Notes under the pieces: generated by a model | What the model saw: only the letters and a program-made list of their open reading frames with translations | What the model was told of the DNA's origin: nothing | The model's database searches: none | Shown: in pieces, positions 44,321-56,800 of the stretch | Layout: every line of letters starts with the position of its first letter | How positions within the stretch are numbered: the stretch's first letter is position 1 | Source: Hexactinellida sp. DTS-2022 | Taxonomy: Eukaryota; Porifera; Hexactinellida | Direction: 5' to 3' | Assembly (NCBI GenBank): GCA_028753945.1 | Contig: JAPNXP010000007.1 | Coordinates: 992,001-1,056,000, forward strand | Length of the DNA: 64,000 nt | Program-made: the position numbers and the translations under genes

Positions 44321-46766
44321 ATGACTGTAGGTAAGAACAAGCGTCTGACTCGCGGCAGAGGGGGAAAGGGAGTTAAGAAGAAGGTTATGGATCCGTTTGT
44401 ACGAAAGGATTGGTATGACGTCAAAGCGCCTGCCACATTTGAGGTGCGAAAAATCGGTAAGACGCCCGTAAACAAATCAGCTGGTACTAAGCTGTCCAGT
44501 GACGCGCTTAAGGGAAGAGTGTTTGAGGTCTCTCTCGGCGATCTGTCCACTGCTAACAGCGAAAATGTGTTCCGGAAATTCAAGCTTATTTCTGAGGAGG
44601 TGAGTCTGCATTATAAGCATTGATAATTTATTTCCTAAAAAACTCGGTATAACGTATTGCTTCGAATAAGCGCCGGGGCAGTAAAAATGGCATTTGTATG
44701 ATAAAATTAAAACACATTAGTTATAACTTACATTGATTTTGTCAATTTCAGTATGAATACTGTCGCTGGGAACCATTCTAATCCACCAAAATATTATATT
44801 CTAAATTTTCAAAAAATTCAGGATAAATTTGGTCCACAAAAAATAAGCGCTTATTCCAAGCAATACGGTTTATGTCAGATAAATATTGGAGTTTTATTTC
44901 AGGCAAATTTGGCGACCGAATTGCAACAGTATTTTTCAGGAGCATACTGTTTGTATTTGGATTTTAGCTGCGCGAATGCTGGCTACAAAGCTAACTTTTT
45001 GAACCTAAAAAATTAAGGCGCTAAGAAATCTAGACCTGAAATATTCTAACTTTGGTGAATTCGGCCCCCCAGATTGTAGAGCACATATACAGTCGAAACT
45101 GGGTTATTGTAATTAATCTGTTTTTTCTAACTAACTATTTATTCTAAATGTCTAAGGAATTCCAATTTTGTTTTATTTTCAATCGGTTTATTCTAACTAT
45201 CGGATTTTCTTAGTTTATTTCCATGCAAAGAATTGGTTATAAAAACCCGGTTTCGACTGTATATCTACAGGTTGATGATAAGACAGTTCTTACAAACTTC
45301 CACGGGATGACACTGACAAGTGACAAGTTGAAATCCATGGTTAAGAAGAACCAAACTATGATAGAAGCTTTCACAGATGTGAAGACGACTGACGGCTACA
45401 CCCTGAGACTGTTCTGCATAGGATTCACAAACAAACCGGATCACCAAGCCAAGAAGACCTGCTATGCCAAGACTTCCAAGTGTAAAGCTATTCGCAGAAA
45501 GATGGTTGAGATCATGACCAAAGAGGTAATTATAAGAAATAACTTATATATATACCGTCTATTTCTAGACCAGGTTTTTTTTTTTTTCAAAATGGCTGTT
45601 AACAGCAGATTAACCACCCCTGAATTTATGCATACTTTAATATTTGTATTACAGTAGAACCTCGTTATTGTGAACACCAGGAGACCGCCAAAACGTGTTC
45701 GCTTTATTCGGAATTTGTATTAACCGGTGTCATTGTATTGAAAATGGTACTGAAATAGTGTTCGCATTAACCAAAGTTTCGTATTAACCGTATTCGTAAT
45801 AACGATTTTCTATTGTATTTGTTTTGCGCTCCTATTTTACTCCAAACATTTTCTTAGAATTATTTATCAAATTATTGTTTTGCGTGTTTTTGCTCTTTGA
45901 ATTTGTTGGATTCTTGCTTTGATACCATAAAAACCGAAAATTATTAGTCAACAAATGACAGTTATCGTCCGAATATCAATTTGACATTTTCTCAGTTGCA
46001 AAATGAAATACCTCATCAAGTGATCATACATTGTATGAATGTGCATTGCTTCTTGCTATGTTAACAGAGGCAACCGCGCTATTAATTGAGGTTATTAATA
46101 CTTTGGTTATCTCTAGTAACTATAACTGAAATGAAAATTGTATTTAATATACCATGGATAGTCTCAAATGAATTTAAAACAAGATAAGTATACGTCTGAT
46201 GCACGTTAGTGATTACTAATATTTCCCAAATTACCACTTCAGGTGTGCTATATAATTATCACAAGTATATATTTTGCTATCAGATTGAAAGCCAATTAAC
46301 ACAAACCTATGCGTTCTCCTTACCCGGGATTCGTGTTATCCAGTCACTGAGTGTTATTTATATTGAAAGGCTTTGAATGGGACTGAAATATTATTCGTAT
46401 TAACCGGAATTCCTATGACGTGTTTTTAGACGAGGTTCTACTGTAATCATGAGAAAGTTAATTCCAAAAAAAAGTTAATTTCATGAACTTTAATTTCATT
46501 CATTCATTTAGATCAGCAGTGTAGATCTGAAACAGGTTATTCACAAGCTGATTCCAGACTCCATCGCTAGAGACATTACGAAGGCTTGCGGCGCTCTATT
46601 CCCTATGAAAGACGTCGCTATTCGTAAAGTTAAAGTTCTGAAGAAACCTAAATTTGATATAACTAAGCTAATGGATATGTATGGAGATTCTGGGAAAACT
46701 GGTCCGGTGTCCGGAGAGGCGATTACTAAGGAAAGCTACGAGCCTCCCTTGCAGGAATCAGTTTAG
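44321..46766 (+). CDS. RPS3A: 40S ribosomal protein eS1 (S3a)
   Basis: Three coding exons, 44321-44599, 45271-45525 and 46512-46766, all phase 0 with GT/AG sites, give 262 aa (human 264). Exon 1 starts [17 protein letters not shown] and has [17 protein letters not shown] and [13 protein letters not shown]. Exon 2 has [14 protein letters not shown] and [17 protein letters not shown]. Exon 3 has [33 protein letters not shown] and ends [10 protein letters not shown]. All are hallmark eS1 segments. The protein sits at the platform of the small ribosomal subunit near the mRNA exit. Both introns are colonised by MITEs, one ending a few bases from the exon 2 acceptor. Confidence 0.97.
45091..45264. 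mobile_element. MITE in eS1 intron 1 (CAGTCGAAACTGGGTTAT family)
   Basis: CAGTCGAAACTGGGTTATTG is mirrored by TATAAAAACCCGGTTTCGACTG, flanked by TA. The interior has CTAACTAACTATTTATTCTA. Homologous to 59578-59766. The right end is within 10 bp of the exon 2 acceptor, so the element supplies part of the polypyrimidine/branch region. Confidence 0.88.
45652..45816. mobile_element. Tigger-type MITE in eS1 intron 2
   Basis: Left CAGTAGAACCTCGTTATTGT; right reversed GTAATAACGATTTTCTATTG. A second partial copy of the same family with a good right end (GACGAGGTTCTACTGTA) lies at about 46305-46446 in the same intron. Confidence 0.82.
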
Positions 46767-47061
46767 TGACTTTACTATTGTTATAGGTATCTAGGTAATT
46801 ATATATGTGTTAGTTTAGTGAATAGATGCGATTTGTAGAAATTGTATTGAAAATTAGTTCGTATTTAATAATCACTCTTCGCTAAACAAACGTACAATTT
46901 GTTAATCTCAGTTTTTTTCAAAAAAAGATTTTTTAGTCTTACTATAATTACAGTTGTTTAGTGCCCCTTCGAAATTCTATTAGATATAAGGAAATTTCTG
47001 AAATTAATTGTCCTGTAACAAATATTCGAAGCAAATAAATTATATAACACTCTACATCGGA

Positions 47062-47362
47062 GAGAGACATTTGTGTACAACTTTGGTACGACATTTATGT
47101 ACAGTGATTTTTATGTACAGCGACATTTGTGTACATATATTTTGTGTACTCGGCCTCTTGTGTACAGGACAGTCAACCTGGTAAGGTGAAGAGGTTTACG
47201 GTTAAAATACAAGCAAATATAACTTTACTAAATACACTAAATTTGTTACTTTTTTTAAAGTTTATCTAAGAAAAACATTCAGGGTCTTTATGTTCATAAT
47301 ATAGACTCTAATAAGCGAACTCAACCCAAACAAACCTAAGTTGTACACAAATGTCTCTGTAG
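47062..47362. mobile_element. MITE with GAGACATTTGTGTACAACT termini
   Basis: GAGAGACATTTGTGTACAAC on the left is mirrored by GTTGTACACAAATGTCTCTG. The left half has several direct copies of ACATTTGTGTACA. Non-coding. It lies between eS1 and the next gene. Remnants of a Tigger-like family with TATTATGAAC motifs continue to about 47760. Confidence 0.75.
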
Positions 47363-47814
47363 ACAACTGTCGTATATTATTAAAAATATTATTAATTAAC
47401 ATTGATTATTTTCAATTATTAGTTGCTTTTTAGTTTCTATTTCTAGGAATTTATAGCTTATTCAATAGGATTAGAATATTCTATACTAAATTCCTTTATG
47501 TTGTAATACGCATTCTGAGAATAATGTTAGTTCATTCATACACTTTTCAGAAATTTTGCTTAAACTGGTTTCTTATTTCAAGGTCATACAATCAGGCCTG
47601 CTTTAAATAAAAACTTTTTATTATGAACAAGCCCTATGGTCCCAATTAACAACTTATATAGGGTTTGTATTAAGTTGAGTTCGCTTATTATTAAGTTTCT
47701 CTATTATGAACACAGTTTTAGGCCCCTTGAATGTTCATAATACAAGAACCTGACTGTATTTATACTTAATGTGTATGTCTGTATTCTTGGCTTAGTATAA
47801 TATTATTACAATTA

Positions 47815-50800
47815 ATGGAGACAGTACAATTGGATGCTAGAATACTAGCGAAAGCAGATTTAATGAAGATCTCCAAGATTGAAGTTACTGATTTCGAACG
47901 GAAAATAAAAGACTTTAATAATGTTAGTGAGTTATTATCTTTTGTTTGTATTCATTGTACTTGATTGTACCAAAAGTAATAACATTAACTATGTTAGTCT
48001 AAATCAGGAATGGATCGCAATAATTAATTGATAAGGTATCTCTAGACAAAAATAGTATATAACGCATATTCAGTATGTACGGTCATGTCTGCTTATCGTG
48101 AACAATTTTCGTTTGCTTAATAATGAAAATATCCTATCTTCCCAATTTAACAACATAAAGTGTTTGTACGTGTATTACATATGTTAAGATAATTTATTAT
48201 TGTCTCTATAATCAATAATATTCTTGGTCCCTTGAAAATTGATTTATATTATTATTATTATTTATACTATAATATTCTGACACATCCCAGATTATTCAGT
48301 AGCATAGTTCAATTCTCTCAAAACTTTAATTGATGTATTTATATGATTGAATCTTTACTTTAGTTTTTAAATTTGTATTGTATTTAATAATCTAAGTTTA
48401 CTATATACGAGCCCTTCGGTCTCGGTCGCTTTGCGACAGATCGGTGCAACGCACCTCAAGTTAACGGCCGCGGCCTTACTCCTCACTAAACAATTGATTA
48501 CATAGTTAGTAATATTTGTCATAGTTATATACTACTTATAATACCCGTTGAAAGCTAACTTCTAGGTTGATTTTGAATTTCATTAATTTGTTTACCTGTT
48601 TTGTGTAAACAACAACAAATATTCATATTATAAATTTATAAATGCGAAATTCGTGTTCAGCATACTTGTTTACCTATTATAATATTTGTTACCAATTATA
48701 ACATTTGAAAGTTAGTTAGTGCACTGTTATCAACTTATTATATAAGGATGGGGTCTGTACATAATATTAACAAACTGCTCGTCCGCGCTACGCGCGTTCT
48801 TACAACTTGCACTCGGGCATGCGGCCCTCCCTTGTATACAAACACATGCCTTTTCAAATATAATGCCGGTTGTATTTAATTACATACTCCAATAGCCGTA
48901 ATGCAAATTGAGTAATGTATGTGCATGATGAGCTCAAACTGAATCTAGGCCAGGGGTTTATCTAGGCGCCTGGCCGGCACTTTTAGTGCCGACCAGGCAT
49001 CAGTTGAGGTAAAAAAGTGCGTGTATTGCGATTCGATTTAGGTACCGGGTTTGGCACTTAAATGGGTACCGGGTGTATTGCCAGATTTTCTGGTCCAGAA
49101 ATTCTTGGATAAACAACTCTTTGTGCACCGTAGCAATTTTTCCTCCTTAAAATAATGCCGCATCATTGAATTATACTGGTTATGTATTATGGCTAATACC
49201 TTTAGGTTGTCGGAAAAATTTATATCTCCATAATAAAGTGCCAGCCACGAAAATCCTAGATAAACCCCTGATCTAGGCGCCTATAAAAAATGTCGGTTAT
49301 GTAACGAAAAATTAACAAAAATTATATAACCCTCCCTACATCACGCTTTTGCCATTTCTTTATAAAAAAAGGCAGGCTATAACACTTACCCCTTGAGCAT
49401 TACTTAATATCAAAGGCCATATATATACACATCAATTATATTACGGGGAATCATATGGGTAATATTTAGGTAATCACGCTAGTGACCCACATAACAGTAA
49501 TAATATTGTTTCAGAGTAGGGTTGTGCCCCCCTAAGCTGTCTATTTATATCCGACGTGAGCCCTAATCATAGGTATATATGTACGTATAAGGACAGAACA
49601 ATTAAATTGGGAAATACTAATCAGCGCCGGTACTGTTGAATATTTATGCTAATTTGAACTGATAATTTTCAGATATTAGAGCTTGTCTGTGTATAATAAT
49701 ATACTAACTCCAAATAGAAAATTAATTATCACTAAGGAACTGTACAACTCTGTGGACCCCTGACTTTGGGATGTGGAGAAGTTATTGAATTGATTGATAA
49801 TAATTGGAAATTCAATAGACACAATGGAATGTTAGAAATGTATGGGTAGACAGAGGGAACACAATAACTGATTGGATGAATGAACTTCCTCTCGACCAAT
49901 TAAATTACAGTCTCAGATAGGCATTCTATAATGCACACTTAACAATTGGTAGACACTAAAATCCTTTTATACGAATTGAATGCTAGCTGCTAATCCATCT
50001 GGAAAACCCTCGAATTTAATAGGCTAAAGTTTTGTCACCTTTACAGAGGGAAGATGTGAATATTTTTCTTAGATATCTGAAATTGTTCCTAGAAACATTA
50101 TTCACTACACCTCTGCCAAATTTCAAGTCTGTAGCTCTTACCAGTTCCTCAATCAATCAATTCCGAACAAAGAAATCATTGTGATTATATAAGATTATTG
50201 TTTAGTATTCTTATAAATTTCCTAGAGCTTGAAATTTGAATTATTTTGTGCGAAATTATCTGGAAATCAAGTTCTATGGAATTTAGTGGAATCTAGTGTA
50301 TGAATTTAGTGACACCGTGTTCTGATAAGTAATTCTAAGCTGTAAGGTACTTATTGAAACAAAATATGCGCATTTTCTTATCAATGCCAACCTTCGGTTT
50401 ATTGAGTGTTCTTGCAAACTTCAGTGTGGAGGAGATCTGAGAAATATGATTTTCAATTTGATAGTTGGAAATAACTGACTCGTGAGATAAACTAAGTTAG
50501 GAGATGATGTCATAATAATCTTAACATTATTCTTACATCATCTCCAAATGAATTCTGACCCACTACATTTAAAGTAATTTAACCTTTTTTGAAATAAATT
50601 AAGAAAAGCTTGGAGTACAAAAGACAGGCTTGCGTGGATATGGATATCCATGGATGGTTATCGAGTTTTTTCATCTCCATGGATATTGTGGATATCCATT
50701 TTAAATTTAACTTCGAAAACATTTCAAACCAGGGTTCTAAAAAATTAGTGTGAAAATTAAATAGGCTTAGTTTGTTGTTGTTGTCCTACTCCCAATTGGT

Positions 50801-53800
50801 TTACACACCTATTTTATTTCATTTAATAAAATTATTTACTAGCCTTATTATTCTAAATGAAATTGATTTTGACCTTTAGTAACGTCAAAAAGGTAAAAAA
50901 TAGTAACCGAATAAATTTTTCTTTCACATTTGGAAACCTTGCATGTCAAAGTATATTTGGGAATGCTAATACAAGAAATGTGGACTTTGTTATATTTCCT
51001 GAGATTGACCTGTCTATCTCCTTAATTTTTTCACGTCACTCCTGAATCTTTACTTGCCATGATTTTTTTTTGGCTTTTTCGTTTATCCTACTTGCTATAC
51101 TTTTAGCTCATTAATTAACCATAGAAGAGACAATGAAATTCCAAAAATTAGTCGCGATGGACTCTTTAAAAAGCTAGGATTTGTTATCGAACCCAATAAT
51201 CTAGCAGAAGCCATCAATAATGACCCAGAAAGAGATGTTTTGAGGCTGATAGCGATATTGACGTACTTTGATTAACATTCAGTTGATAAATGATAAATAT
51301 ACATAAATTATAGGACCTAAATCTTCTGAATATTTTGTTGATATTAGGTGGTAGAAATAAATCAATATTTAATGGGTTTCATGAATATCCATGGATATCC
51401 ACAAAGAATTGTCTGGTTATGGATATGAATGCGATTTTTCATCTCCACGGCAAGCCTGACAAAATAGGAACTCAATAACCTATTTGCATTAGTACTTTTA
51501 TAAATACAGACTTGCTATAATACAGGTACACAGTCAGTAAATTGAATTTAACGTTCGCTGTCGACAGATTAAAGATATGCAACAAAGGAGAATATCTGTT
51601 TCTTTGTTACTGTTTATCTTACTTAGCTTGCAATGCGAGCTTTGTTACGGAAACTTTAAATCGTTTCTCGGCTTATTAGCTTCTCCCTTCTGTTTTGGCT
51701 GTTTCGCAACCACTGTTTGTTGTTGTTGTTGTTGTTATTATTGTATAATCAATGAGCCCGAAAGTGTTCAAACTGTTGCAAGGCCTATTGCACATGAAAA
51801 TCCCCCAGCCCCAGTGAGGACTAGATCTAATTCCACTCCTGAACAAGTAACTAATGTAGTCTATGTATTTGTTCCAGTAGACACAAATACAAGTGCAGTT
51901 AATACCAGTGGTAACGAGGTCTTTCCAGTTACCCCATACCCTAATCTCAGCCTACCTCCTACCTATGCTGAAGCTCTCGAACGTCATACTCAAGGAGATA
52001 TTTAATCATATACGTATTGACATCTTAGTGTATACTTGATGGTAGTTTATTCTTTTTGTATATTATTGTGTTTCTAATTATACTACTTGCTATCCCTCGT
52101 AATATAATTAACTTTGCATAATACAATAGGCTTTCGTTAATACAACGCGGATAAGGCGAAATTTTGGTTAAGGAGGTTTAATCCTATACAAATGCATGCA
52201 ATTGACTAATCTCCAAACGAACAAATTTCGGCGTTCTCTTGGTGTTCATATTAACGGAATTTTGCTGTAAATTTCCTCAAGTTTCACAATCAAAAAACTG
52301 CCTACGATGATAGGATTAGGTATGTGCATCTGTGTATGTAGAAATTCCAAAAGAAGTACGATTATTGATTTCAAACCTGAAACAGTTAATTTTTTGTTAA
52401 AATTGAAAAGTCTCAGGCAACACAAACTGTCGGAGAATGGGAAGACTCAATCAATAAATATTTGTTCTGAAAATAAAGTTTACAGCTGCTATCTCAAACG
52501 AATTTCTCATATTTTTACAACTGTGAAACTTAAGAGGCAATTTAATTTACAGTAGACTCTCGTTAATACGAACACCAGGAGAAGGCCGAAATTTGTACGT
52601 ATGGGCATTAGTCACTTGCATGCATTTGTATAGGATAGGGAAAATTAAACATTGTACTCCTTAACCGATATTTCGCTTAACCCGAATTTGTATTAACGAA
52701 TACTATATTATGAAAGGTTCATTTTACGAGGGATAGCAAGTAGTATAATTAGAAACACAATAATATACAAAAAGAATAAACTTGCATCAAGTATACACTA
52801 AGATGTCAATACGTATATGATTAAGTATCTCCTTGAGTATGACGTTCGAGAGCTTCAGCATAGGTAGGAGGTAGGCTGAGATTAGGGTATGGGGTAACTG
52901 GAAAGACCTCGTTACCACTGGTATTAACTGCACTTGTATTTGTGTCTACTGGAACAAATACATAGACTACATTAGTTACTTGTTCAGGAGTCGAATTGGT
53001 TGCATTTTTAGCTACTCGTTGAGGTCTGGAATTGCGTATATTAGCGTTTTTAGCTGCTCTTTGAGGTCTGGAATTAGATCTAGTCCTAGTCCTCACAGGG
53101 GATGGGGGATTAGCACGTGCAATAGGCCTTGCAACAGTTGGAACTCTTTCGGACTCTGTGATTATGTCATAACAACACCGACAACAACAACAAATAAGCA
53201 TTGAGATAAAACAGCACAAACAGAAGGGAGGTATTAAGCCGAGAAACGAATTAGAGTTTCCGCAACATAGCTTGCATTGCAAGCTAAGTACGAAGAGTAG
53301 TAACAAAGAAACAGATATACTCCTTTGTCCCATGTAGGCTAGCTAACTATACTTCTTAAATCTGTCGAAATCGCAAGTTAAATTCAATTTACTTTGTTTG
53401 TGAAGAGGTACAATACCTGTATAGCAAGTCTGTATAACTTATAACAGTACTAATGCAAATATTTTATTGAGTTTCTCTTTTGTACTCCAAGCTTTTTTGA
53501 ATTTTTTCAAAAAAAGATTAAATTACTATTATTGTAATAAGTCAGAATTCATTTAGAGATGATGTAAGAATAATGTTTAGATGATTATGACATCATCTCC
53601 AAACTTAATTTATTCTCAACGGGTCAGTTAGTCCCAACTATCAAATTCAAAATCTTTTATCTTAGATCTCTTGATTTCAAGAACACACAATAAACCGAAA
53701 GTTTGTAATCATAAGAGAATGCGCATATTTTGTTTAAATAAGTTCTTTAGTGCAGTTTACAATTATTACGATGTCACTAAATTACATAAGATATTAATAA

Positions 53801-56800
53801 TTCAATAGTTTTCTGAACGAATTATTAGGATTATAATGACACACTGTATAGGATTTTATCAAATCTTCTTAACCTAATACGTACTTTTGGGACAGATTAA
53901 TTGGTAGAATTAGCGGATAGTATTTAGACCTCCTTACTTTATTTTCCATAGAAGAAATTGACAGAACAAATTTAGAAACTTTAGTATGAAGATGATGAAT
54001 AAATAAAACATTATTTCGAAATTATTCTACATCATCTCCAAAAGAATTGTGATTATTACCAATTAATAATTTAGTTATCATTGGTGAATAGGTCGCAGCA
54101 CAGGAACAATTCAAATTATATTTCCTGAGTTTTAATCCAAAGCATGAATGTTAACTAACATGAATGAATATCACATAATTATTAATTACGGTGCACATAT
54201 AAATTTGGAATTTGGTAGCTACAACTAGCTGGCCGGCAAGAATCTAAGTTCAGATACTTATTCAACTGCAAATATAGCATGAAAATGTTTCAGCAAATAT
54301 ATTAATTCTTTAAATTCACATATACCTTTGTACTTCATCATCTTTGGTTATATTGTTGTTGTTGTTGTTGTTGTTATGTGATGAAAGACACTCCACCAAC
54401 ATTGAGTCTGGTCCAAGGCCTGCTAAATCTGCTATTCCCCGGTCCCTACGATAACTGGAATGAATGTAGCTCTCAAATTGTAATTAACACTCGGGATTCG
54501 AGTTACAAATCCCTAATCTTGTTTTCCTCCTAGATGCACATTGTATTATCTATTAACCTATTAGTGTATAATCGATTTTTATTATTTTTGTATATTGTTT
54601 GTGTTGCTATTTACTTTAATTTTAATCATAAACATTAATGAGAGGTGTAAAATGACTCAACACATAATTTAATATAGCTACACTTAACTAAGGCCTCTGT
54701 ACCATTTGAACTACTGTACAAATTTGCATTGAGATGCTTGTATTAATTAATGACCTAATGCTTATTACAGAGGTTTACTGAAGGCCTTCAGTAAACCTCT
54801 GTAATAAGTATCTTCGAAGGACCTTGGGAGGTCTTCTTAGTGTGCATGATACTGCGAACAGGGCTGTTGAATATTCTGGCTTAAGAGGCCAGTGTATTCG
54901 TCATTGATGTAAGCCGGGAAATTTTTAAGAAATTTCTGGAAATATTTGTCCGACAATAATTGTGTTATAAGAGCAGTTTTTTTATGAGTTTACTTATCCA
55001 CCGATCATCGGCGTTTTTATTAAAAAACCTCGCTACTTTCTACCGATTGTTTTTTTAATGTTTATACAAAAACCATCGGTAGAAACTAGCCAGGTTATTT
55101 AATACAAACGCCGATGATCGGTGGATAAGTAAATTCTTTTTTATTTTTATCACTTGGTTTCTTGAAGTTAAGATTTGTTTTCAATATTTTGTTGATTTTG
55201 CATGTTATACAAGTGACTCGTTATTACGAACATTACTTAATTTTTATTTTGAATACAAATTAAACTTATCAGGCTAGTATAATTATACAGTTTACCCATA
55301 CTTGCCAACTCTCAGGATATTTATCCGGGATTGGGTCTATAATCTTGGGATGTAGAGATTTCGACATTTTCATTAATAAATATATATAACTATTCAATAC
55401 TACTTTTCATGCTTCCACAGAAATACCTGTAAAATTCAGTAATAGATTTACATTTATATTGATTTTAAGTACTTTTAGAAATTTGAACTATTAATACAAT
55501 ACAAATAATGTTATTCTTCAAGAAAATATTTCGGAAAGTGTAATAGAAACTATAGTATATCCATTTTTAGTTATCTTGCAATTAAAATCCATAAAGTTAA
55601 GAGGTTATTGTGTATGTATAATTTTATACCGTATTAACAGCTTCAGTTATTAATAGAACTGATGATGAGTAAATAAACATACATACAGTGCAACCTCGAT
55701 TAGCTGAACTGTTCTATTATCCGAATATACATTGCTGGTCCCAATGTTAATCAATAATTAGTTCATCCTTAAATAACCCGAACATGTTTGCCTGTCTCAA
55801 CGAGTTCGGATATTCGAAGTTACACTGTACATTTGTATAAATTTGATGTCTTATTTATTAATATTGCATGTCTCTAGGTGTATATACTGAAATCTATGTG
55901 GTTAGGGGAACCAACTAAGCTAATCCTGAGGTCTTATTACCAGCTATGGGAGTACCAGGTTTGTCATATTTATCTACTAACAATTATAGTTGCTATTTAA
56001 TTATCTACTGTCAATTATAGTTGATATTTAATTATTTAATGTACGTTAAAATCTTCAGAAAGTGAACACTCTGGAGACCAGCCTAAATGTTAACTTTTCA
56101 TGATTTATCATGGTGTGTGTTTAAAGCAATGGGAATAATTTGGGACCTAGAAAAGTGTTCATATTTTGTGGAGTTGTTCATTTCTTGAAGGTGTTCGCTT
56201 TTGGAGGTTTTACTGTAGTCACAATGAAATGTCCATACTGCTAATTTTTTTGGAAATAAAACTAGGAACTACATACTTTCCCTGTTGAGTATTTGGGATA
56301 TGACGTAGATGTAACATACCTTGAAATTTTATTAACTGTGTACAAGTTGTATACCTATGTACGTATGTGTATAGTTATATTGTATTATTTGTTTAGTGTT
56401 TGCTAGAGAGGCACATTAAGAACAGACCCGACATGAAGGAAGTCCTCCCTCCTCTGCCAGGTAATTGATACCTTATATTACATTTCTATTTTCTGAGTAA
56501 CGATCTTAGAACTTGAGTCCTCGAGTCAATTGACTCGTGAAAAACACTGCTAATTCAATTTGAAAATAACTGAAATTTTAATTACAATTATCGGCGAATT
56601 TTGTTATATGCGTACAGTAGAACCTCGTTAGTACGAACCAGTGTATTATACAGCCATTTGTAAATACACCAATCTTGGTCTGACCCGATTTCATGCGCCT
56701 AAACCACAAATTAATGTTTAGGAATAGGAGAATATCCCAAATTTTCACTCTCCTAATTAAAATTTCCCAAAAAATCATACTCCCATAAGAGCGTCTCGCG

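Larger units (their letters stand above)
50300..53785. repeat. Large inverted duplication carrying a gene pair
   Basis: The left arm (about 50300-52104) and the right arm (about 52724-53785) are reverse complements around a ~620-bp spacer. Landmarks are AAAATATGCGCATT at 50360 mirrored at about 53728, AGATGATGTCATAATAATCT mirrored near 53590, GCTTGGAGTACAAAAG mirrored at about 53485, and the two genes. The left arm is longer because of the hAT insertion at 50625-51458. The 3' ends of the genes nearest the spacer are almost identical while the 5' ends and flanks are diverged, as expected if gene conversion or a later event acts on the centre. Confidence 0.88.

Noticed and set aside
44753-45016. 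An 87-codon frame ([13 protein letters not shown]...) between eS1 exons 1 and 2.
   Set aside because: It lies wholly in the intron. eS1 exons 1 and 2 join exactly in phase without it, and it has no counterpart in eS1.
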